Shown piece by piece: positions 34,477 through 38,334 of a DNA stretch of 38,334 nucleotides. A program made the position numbers and the translations under genes. The DNA comes from Bacteroidaceae bacterium. GTDB lineage: Bacteria; Bacteroidota; Bacteroidia; Bacteroidales; Bacteroidaceae. How positions within the stretch are numbered: position 1 is the stretch's first letter; each line of letters starts with the position of its first letter. The notes beneath the pieces are model-generated. The model ran no database searches. It had not been told where the DNA came from and was given only the letters and a program-made list of their open reading frames with translations. The DNA lies in NCBI GenBank assembly GCA_017548075.1, contig JAFYNL010000009.1, forward strand, positions 1 through 38,334. Direction: 5' to 3'.

Positions 34477-34581
34477 ATCAACTATAATAAGCTAAAATGA
34501 AAGAAGATGGTTATTTATGGTGTATAATCCCATGTAATTCTACAACAATTTAATGTAAACCATATCGTAAACCACTCAGCA

Positions 34582-35067
34582 ATGAACAACACTAACTTTT
34601 TAAAACAAAATAAGTTAATAAGACTACTCTTTATTTGTCACGGCAATATCTGCAGAAGTCCGATGGCGGAGTTTGTGATGAAAGACCTCGTTCAAAAGGC
34701 TGGTCTTGCTGAGGACTTCTACATCGAGTCCGCAGCAACTTCTACGGAAGAACTGGGCAACGAGGTCTATCCACCTGCCCGTAGGAAGTTGGCCGAGCAC
34801 GGAATCTCTTGCAAAGGAAAGGTTGCGAGGCAGATGAATCGCAGAGATTATGAGCGATTCGACCTGCTGATTGGAATGGATTCTTGGAACATCCGAAACA
34901 TGATGGCCATTTGTGGAGGTGATCCAGAAGAGAAGATTCATCAGTTGCTCGACTTTACAAACAGGCCCGGAGATGTGGCCGATCCCTGGTACACCCGCGA
35001 TTTCGAGGCCACTTGGCGAGACGTCCTCGAAGGATGTCAATGCCTCTTGAAGCAGTTAACGATTTAG
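34582..35067 (+). CDS. Low-molecular-weight protein tyrosine phosphatase
   Basis: 161 residues. The P-loop ICHGNICRSP carries the CX5R signature with nucleophile Cys19 and Arg25. The general acid Asp134 is in VADPWYTRDF. These enzymes dephosphorylate tyrosine kinases of capsule or exopolysaccharide export and other targets. Family members normally begin three to five residues before the first strand. This one has about ten extra A+T-rich-coded residues (MNNTNFLKQNKLI) and no other ATG upstream of the P-loop. It lies 105 bases after the kinase-like gene and 11 before the next. Confidence 0.95.
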   Translation: MNNTNFLKQNKLIRLLFICHGNICRSPMAEFVMKDLVQKAGLAEDFYIESAATSTEELGNEVYPPARRKLAEHGISCKGKVARQMNRRDYERFDLLIGMDSWNIRNMMAICGGDPEEKIHQLLDFTNRPGDVADPWYTRDFEATWRDVLEGCQCLLKQLTI

Positions 35068-35078
35068 ATAATTGACTT

Positions 35079-35615
35079 ATGAAATACATTAAACTGGTCT
35101 TTTCTTTATGCATTTTGAGCGCTTGCCTTAGTGCAAATGCACAGAATGGAGACTTTAAGATGCCTTTCGACCCTCGCTTTCACATGATTTTGGAAACTAA
35201 GGTCGGCTCTTATCACTATTCCAGAGGTGGTTTTGGCGTAAACTTCGTTTTGGAAAGGGAAATGAACAAGTATCTTGCTTGGGATGTTTTCAGCATAGAT
35301 TTCTCTGCTCCTTGGAATTGCGACCTCGTTAATATAGGCATCAAGACGGGTCTTCGAGGCTTTTCTCCTCGCTTTTGGGAGAAGCAAATGCGTGCCTATA
35401 CCAGTTTTGCTCTGGGTTACGACTGCGGCATTATCACGACCAAAATCGGTCCCATGACCGAGAGAGCCGGACACGGATTTGCCCTAAGTTGTGGTGCAGG
35501 CTTTCAGTTCAGAGAGAAGATTTTCGTAGGTTACGACTTCGAATACAGTACCGCTGAAATAGACAAAGGCAGATTCGGAGTCGCTCATTATGCTAAGATT
35601 GGCTACAAATTTTAG
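35079..35615 (+). CDS. Small exported beta-barrel-like protein
   Basis: 178 residues. A signal peptide (MKYIKLVFSLCILSACLSANA, cleavage after NAQ) is followed by alternating strands rich in aromatic residues and glycine (YHYSRGGFGVNFVLE, LVNIGIKTGLRGFSP, YTSFALGYDCGIITTKIGPM). The end, AHYAKIGYKF, with terminal Phe, is typical of outer-membrane barrels. No family is recognised with certainty. It follows the phosphatase by 11 bases and is probably co-transcribed. The cysteine near the signal-peptide end (SACLS) raises a lipoprotein alternative, but the lipobox fit is poor. Confidence 0.75.
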   Translation: MKYIKLVFSLCILSACLSANAQNGDFKMPFDPRFHMILETKVGSYHYSRGGFGVNFVLEREMNKYLAWDVFSIDFSAPWNCDLVNIGIKTGLRGFSPRFWEKQMRAYTSFALGYDCGIITTKIGPMTERAGHGFALSCGAGFQFREKIFVGYDFEYSTAEIDKGRFGVAHYAKIGYKF

Positions 35616-35627
35616 GTCTCATGAAAA

Positions 35628-35759
35628 CAACCCCAGTTACGTTGCCAAAGTTAACGTGTTACGTTTGACATTTTAACGTGTTACGATTGGCATTTTAACG
35701 TGTTACGATTGGCATTTTAACGTGTTACGATTGCAAACGTAACGTGTGAAGTTGACGAA
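35628..35759 (+). repeat. 22-bp tandem repeat array 4
   Basis: Four strong units at 35650-35671, 35672-35693, 35694-35715 and 35716-35737, the second and third identical, flanked by one degenerate unit on each side (35628-35649, 35738-35759). All are 22 bases in register, with core TTTAACGTGTTACGATTGGC. The array lies between the barrel-like gene and the YbaK gene. Confidence 0.92.
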
Positions 35760-35792
35760 CGACCTTACCCATAAAAACAAATATCTCATTTT

Positions 35793-36341
35793 ATGTCCGA
35801 CAGACAAGAAAAAGTCCTCAACTACCTTCGGGAACATAACATTCCGTTTTCCTGTTATGAACATCCAGAAGGAAAGACCATCGAAGAAGCAAAACGATGG
35901 TGGAAAGACGATGGCTCCGTGCATTGCAAGAACATTTTCATGCGCAATCACAAGGGCAATCAGCACTATCTCATCTGCTTCCATTGCGACCACGACCTCG
36001 ATATTCACGACCTAGAAGCACGCTTGAAGGCTGCACTCTTGACACAAGGAAAGAACTCTCCAGGCAAACTTTCCTTTGCTTCACCCGAGCGAATGATGAA
36101 GTACTTGGGACTCGAACCCGGAAGTGTTTCCCCGTTTGGCCTCATCAATGATGAAGAGCATCATGTTCATCTCTTTCTCGATGCCGCTCTTCTAGATGAT
36201 AATAACTACCGACAACCCGACAGGAAAACACTCTCTTTCCATCCAAACGATTGTAGAGGGACTGTGGTTATCAGCCTTGAAGACTTCAAACGATACCTCA
36301 AAGGACTTGGTAATACCTACGAATTCATCAGACTTTACTAA
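35793..36341 (+). CDS. YbaK/ProX-type aminoacyl-tRNA deacylase
   Basis: 182 residues, the free-standing form of the editing domain found in bacterial prolyl-tRNA synthetase (INS superfamily, YbaK/ProX). It should hydrolyse mischarged tRNA-Pro, most likely Ala-tRNA-Pro. The N-terminal segment VLNYLREHNIPFSCYEHPEG is followed by HCKNIFMRNHKGNQHYLICF, containing the conserved lysine of the deacylase site. LSFASPERMMKYLGLEPGSV, PFGLINDEEHHVHLFLD and the terminal region VVISLEDFKRYL come next. Bacteroidetes usually lack the insertion in ProRS, which fits a free-standing editor. It is a single gene just downstream of 22-bp array 4, with a terminator after it. Confidence 0.9.
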   Translation: MSDRQEKVLNYLREHNIPFSCYEHPEGKTIEEAKRWWKDDGSVHCKNIFMRNHKGNQHYLICFHCDHDLDIHDLEARLKAALLTQGKNSPGKLSFASPERMMKYLGLEPGSVSPFGLINDEEHHVHLFLDAALLDDNNYRQPDRKTLSFHPNDCRGTVVISLEDFKRYLKGLGNTYEFIRLY

Positions 36342-36364
36342 CCTCGCTTTCGTTTAACAAGAAA

Positions 36365-36399
36365 AGAAGCCCCACCCGAATTAGCCGGATGGGACTTCT
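36365..36399. terminator. Bidirectional terminator between ybaK-like and the large secreted protein gene
   Basis: AGAAGCCCCACCCG (36365-36378) pairs with CGGATGGGACTTCT (36386-36399) except for two C-A mismatches. It lies between convergent genes, followed by T-rich sequence on both sides. Confidence 0.7.
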
Positions 36400-36420
36400 C
36401 TTTATGTAATCAATTGTTCT

Positions 36421-38334
36421 TTACTTCAGAATCTTCTTGCCTCCAACAATGTTGATGCCCTTCTGCATCTTGCTCAAACGCTGACCTGCAAGGTTGTAAA
36501 TGGCAGTTTCGCTCTGGATAGAAGTCGGGGTACTGATTGCGGTTACAATGTCTGTGTTGACGTAGGTCACCTCAATAGTCTTGATGCGAGCCTGAGCTGT
36601 CGACAGGTTCGTCAAGATAACATCGGCTTCAACGCCTTCCCAAGTAGCGGTAGTACCACTAATGACAGCCTCTTTGCCGGACTGATCCTTCCATTCCTTA
36701 ATATAGTCTTTGCCCGTAGCAGTCATGACAACCTTAGTGATAACATAAGGCACAGCAACTGACAATTTAATGTAGCTTGGCTCTGTAAGTGTTCTGTTAC
36801 CTTCTTCTTCAGTACCTTCATACTTGCTGCCATAAATCTTGATGTGAGTATCCTCGGGCTTAGCATAGGCTTTGTTAGCATAGAGAGTGAGGACTTCGTT
36901 GCGAGTTGCAGTAAGTTCTGCGCCAACTTCAGAAGCACCCTGACCTACTATGTCTGTATCGTTGTACTTAAAGGTAGCGTCAACATAACCCTCAACTGTA
37001 ACCTTGAGTGTAAAGCTCTTGCTGTCAGGTAAGTAAGTTTCTGTCTCTGCAACATTAGCGGTAATCGTTGTGGTACCCTTGCCAACAGGAGTGATGACGC
37101 CATTCTCGTCGATAGTAGCAACCTCTTCGTTTGAACTCTCATAAGTCACAACACCATCGGAATTGGTAGTGAACACAGCTGTAGGAGTCTCGTTGACATC
37201 AACAACTTCCTCTTCAACACTCCAAGAAGATTCAGGAGCAACCTGTGTAGTAAGCAACTCTATCTCGTCTGCTGTACGAGGAGCAATCTCCCAATAGCCA
37301 CTTCCACTATTGGGAAGATACCATATGACAACGCCAGTCACATTGTATGTCTTGCCTTCAATAAATGTTGGCAATGCCACGAATGTATTGTAAGGAGTTA
37401 TTGTGTTGTCATCATCATCAACGAACTTACCTTCTGAATAAGTCACACCTTCCAAGGTGATAAGACATCCCTGCATGTTAGTCTCGAGGTCAGCAATAGA
37501 AACATCTGTCATAGGAGTTGCACCCTCGCCCTTCGTTACAGTCACGCCTTCAGTGGAGGAGGTCAGACCCTTTACTTCAGGAGCTCCTTTATACGAGGTT
37601 AAAGTAACGAGAGCCTTACCTGTGAGTACATCGCCCACTTCAAAGTTATGTCCGCTTTGATAGAGAAGAATACCGTTTGCACCATCGGTAAAGTAAACAT
37701 TGCTATTCTTAACTCCTGTAACAACCCAGTTGTTGAACTCGACAATCTCCTCGACGTTAGTACCTTCAGCTGGTGCAGCTGCACAAAGCTCGGCAATAGT
37801 GGACATAGGAGTAACGATGGTGTAAGTTGCAGAAGCCTCGGAACTCATGTTAGCTCCCATATAAAGGGCATAAGCACGAATGGTAGTAGTTTCTGTAACC
37901 TCAACTGTTGCTGTGTTAGCCTCCACCAATGTTGCAGTCGTAGAAGCTTGTGGATCTACACCATCTGTTGTATAAAGAATGTAGCAATCCTCATCAGCAG
38001 AGATGGTTACTGTCACAGATTCCGCATAGACTCCACCTGCAGGACTAAAGGTTGGTCTTGCAACGCCACCACCATTATCTTCCTTCTTGAAGAAGCCGAA
38101 AGACTGATCTTTAATGTTGTTGTTGATTGAGGTGTAGCAACGCCAATCTGGGCGATCGAGATACACACCAACGTAGCGGTTTGTTGCTGTATTGACCAGA
38201 TAACCCTCTTCGCTAATGGTGAACACGTTGTTCGTGTTTGTTCCTACGCGAATGCCGTTGTTTGTGTCTGTACAATAGAGGTAGTTTGTTGTACCCTCAA
38301 CGCCAAACTGATAAGAAGACTCATCTACCGTTAC
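36421..38334 (-). CDS. Large secreted multidomain protein, 5' end outside the window
   Basis: The frame is open to the right edge, so only 637 C-terminal codons are visible. Reading in from the edge it begins VTVDESSYQFGVEGTTNYLY. Around 37810-38060 is a chitobiase-C-like domain (PTFSPAGGVYAESVTVTISA, then YILYTTDGVDPQAS). About 37240-37800 is an OB-fold-like region (VVTGVKNSNVYFTDGANGIL). About 37010-37190 is a Big_2-like domain (VVTYESSNEEVATIDENGVI). The C-terminus AIYNLAGQRLSKMQKGINIV, then GGKKILK, is a type IX sorting-like tail. It is probably an exported surface protein. The enzymatic part, if any, lies outside the window. A GTG at 38226 is in frame but is not a likely start. Confidence 0.85.
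   Translation of the reverse strand, partial: VTVDESSYQFGVEGTTNYLYCTDTNNGIRVGTNTNNVFTISEEGYLVNTATNRYVGVYLDRPDWRCYTSINNNIKDQSFGFFKKEDNGGGVARPTFSPAGGVYAESVTVTISADEDCYILYTTDGVDPQASTTATLVEANTATVEVTETTTIRAYALYMGANMSSEASATYTIVTPMSTIAELCAAAPAEGTNVEEIVEFNNWVVTGVKNSNVYFTDGANGILLYQSGHNFEVGDVLTGKALVTLTSYKGAPEVKGLTSSTEGVTVTKGEGATPMTDVSIADLETNMQGCLITLEGVTYSEGKFVDDDDNTITPYNTFVALPTFIEGKTYNVTGVVIWYLPNSGSGYWEIAPRTADEIELLTTQVAPESSWSVEEEVVDVNETPTAVFTTNSDGVVTYESSNEEVATIDENGVITPVGKGTTTITANVAETETYLPDSKSFTLKVTVEGYVDATFKYNDTDIVGQGASEVGAELTATRNEVLTLYANKAYAKPEDTHIKIYGSKYEGTEEEGNRTLTEPSYIKLSVAVPYVITKVVMTATGKDYIKEWKDQSGKEAVISGTTATWEGVEADVILTNLSTAQARIKTIEVTYVNTDIVTAISTPTSIQSETAIYNLAGQRLSKMQKGINIVGGKKILK

Noticed and set aside
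34497-34553. 18-codon frame between the kinase-like gene and the phosphatase
   Set aside because: Too short to judge, with no ribosome binding or conservation evidence. Probably chance in A+T-rich sequence.
36421-38226. Treating the large secreted protein as complete, with a start at 38226
   Set aside because: That codon is GTG inside an open frame that continues to the window edge with in-family sequence, and no signal peptide follows it.

Overview
The window looks like the chromosome of a Bacteroidales bacterium, most likely Prevotella or a close relative. Three things point there. The gene content and order are typical: surE-lpxB diverging from parA-parB-DUF5683-mltD-relA/spoT, a PorZ-type propeller protein, Omp28-like thioredoxin-fold proteins, and C-terminal tails resembling type IX secretion sorting signals. 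The promoters fit the Bacteroidetes primary sigma pattern (TTTG, 19-20 bases, TAnnTTTG). Shine-Dalgarno sequences are largely absent. Nearly all genes are housekeeping or envelope genes. No insertion sequence, phage, integrase or CRISPR array was seen.

Layout. 1-5251 (+): leuS, two YitT-family membrane proteins and an ITP/XTP pyrophosphatase, tightly packed. 5287-7617 (+): porZ-like. 7650-9849 (-): surE, lpxB and a small ABM-fold monooxygenase. 9850-10155: a control region with a 22-bp repeat array, three phased DnaA-box-like sites and the parA promoter. 10156-16117 (+): parA, parB, DUF5683, mltD and relA/spoT. 16118-16539: non-coding, with a second 22-bp array, an interlocked inverted-repeat structure and a possible small RNA. 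16540-20105: a nitrilase-family amidase (-), an OPT transporter (+) and rpsP (+). 20224-22802 (-): a nucleotide-sugar pair, a WxcM/FdtA-like cupin and a fusion of a GNAT-like acyltransferase to a DegT/FdtB-like aminotransferase. 22937-23118: tRNA-Ser(GCU) and tRNA-Glu(CUC). 23181-28606 (-): a five-gene secreted or redox envelope operon. 28910-29260 (-): a stand-alone HTH protein, then tRNA-Met (-). 29628-33270 (+): ribF, a THUMP-like methyltransferase and a YifB/ComM AAA ATPase. 33290-34476 (+): an A+T-rich pair, a Vat-like acetyltransferase and a P-loop kinase, that looks acquired. 34582-36341 (+): a low-molecular-weight tyrosine phosphatase, a small barrel-like protein, a fourth 22-bp array and a YbaK-type tRNA editing protein. 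36421 to the right edge (-): a large secreted multidomain protein, cut by the window.

The least explained material is non-coding. A family of 22-bp tandem repeats with a conserved TAACGTGTTACG core occurs in four separate intergenic regions, always with exact 22-bp phasing. 7-bp tandem repeats occur in three places: one forms the linker joining two enzyme domains, one sits in a surface loop of the nitrilase-family enzyme, and one lies between divergent promoters. Because 7 is not a multiple of 3, the linker array could switch the downstream aminotransferase on and off. These are readings of the sequence and were not tested by any search.
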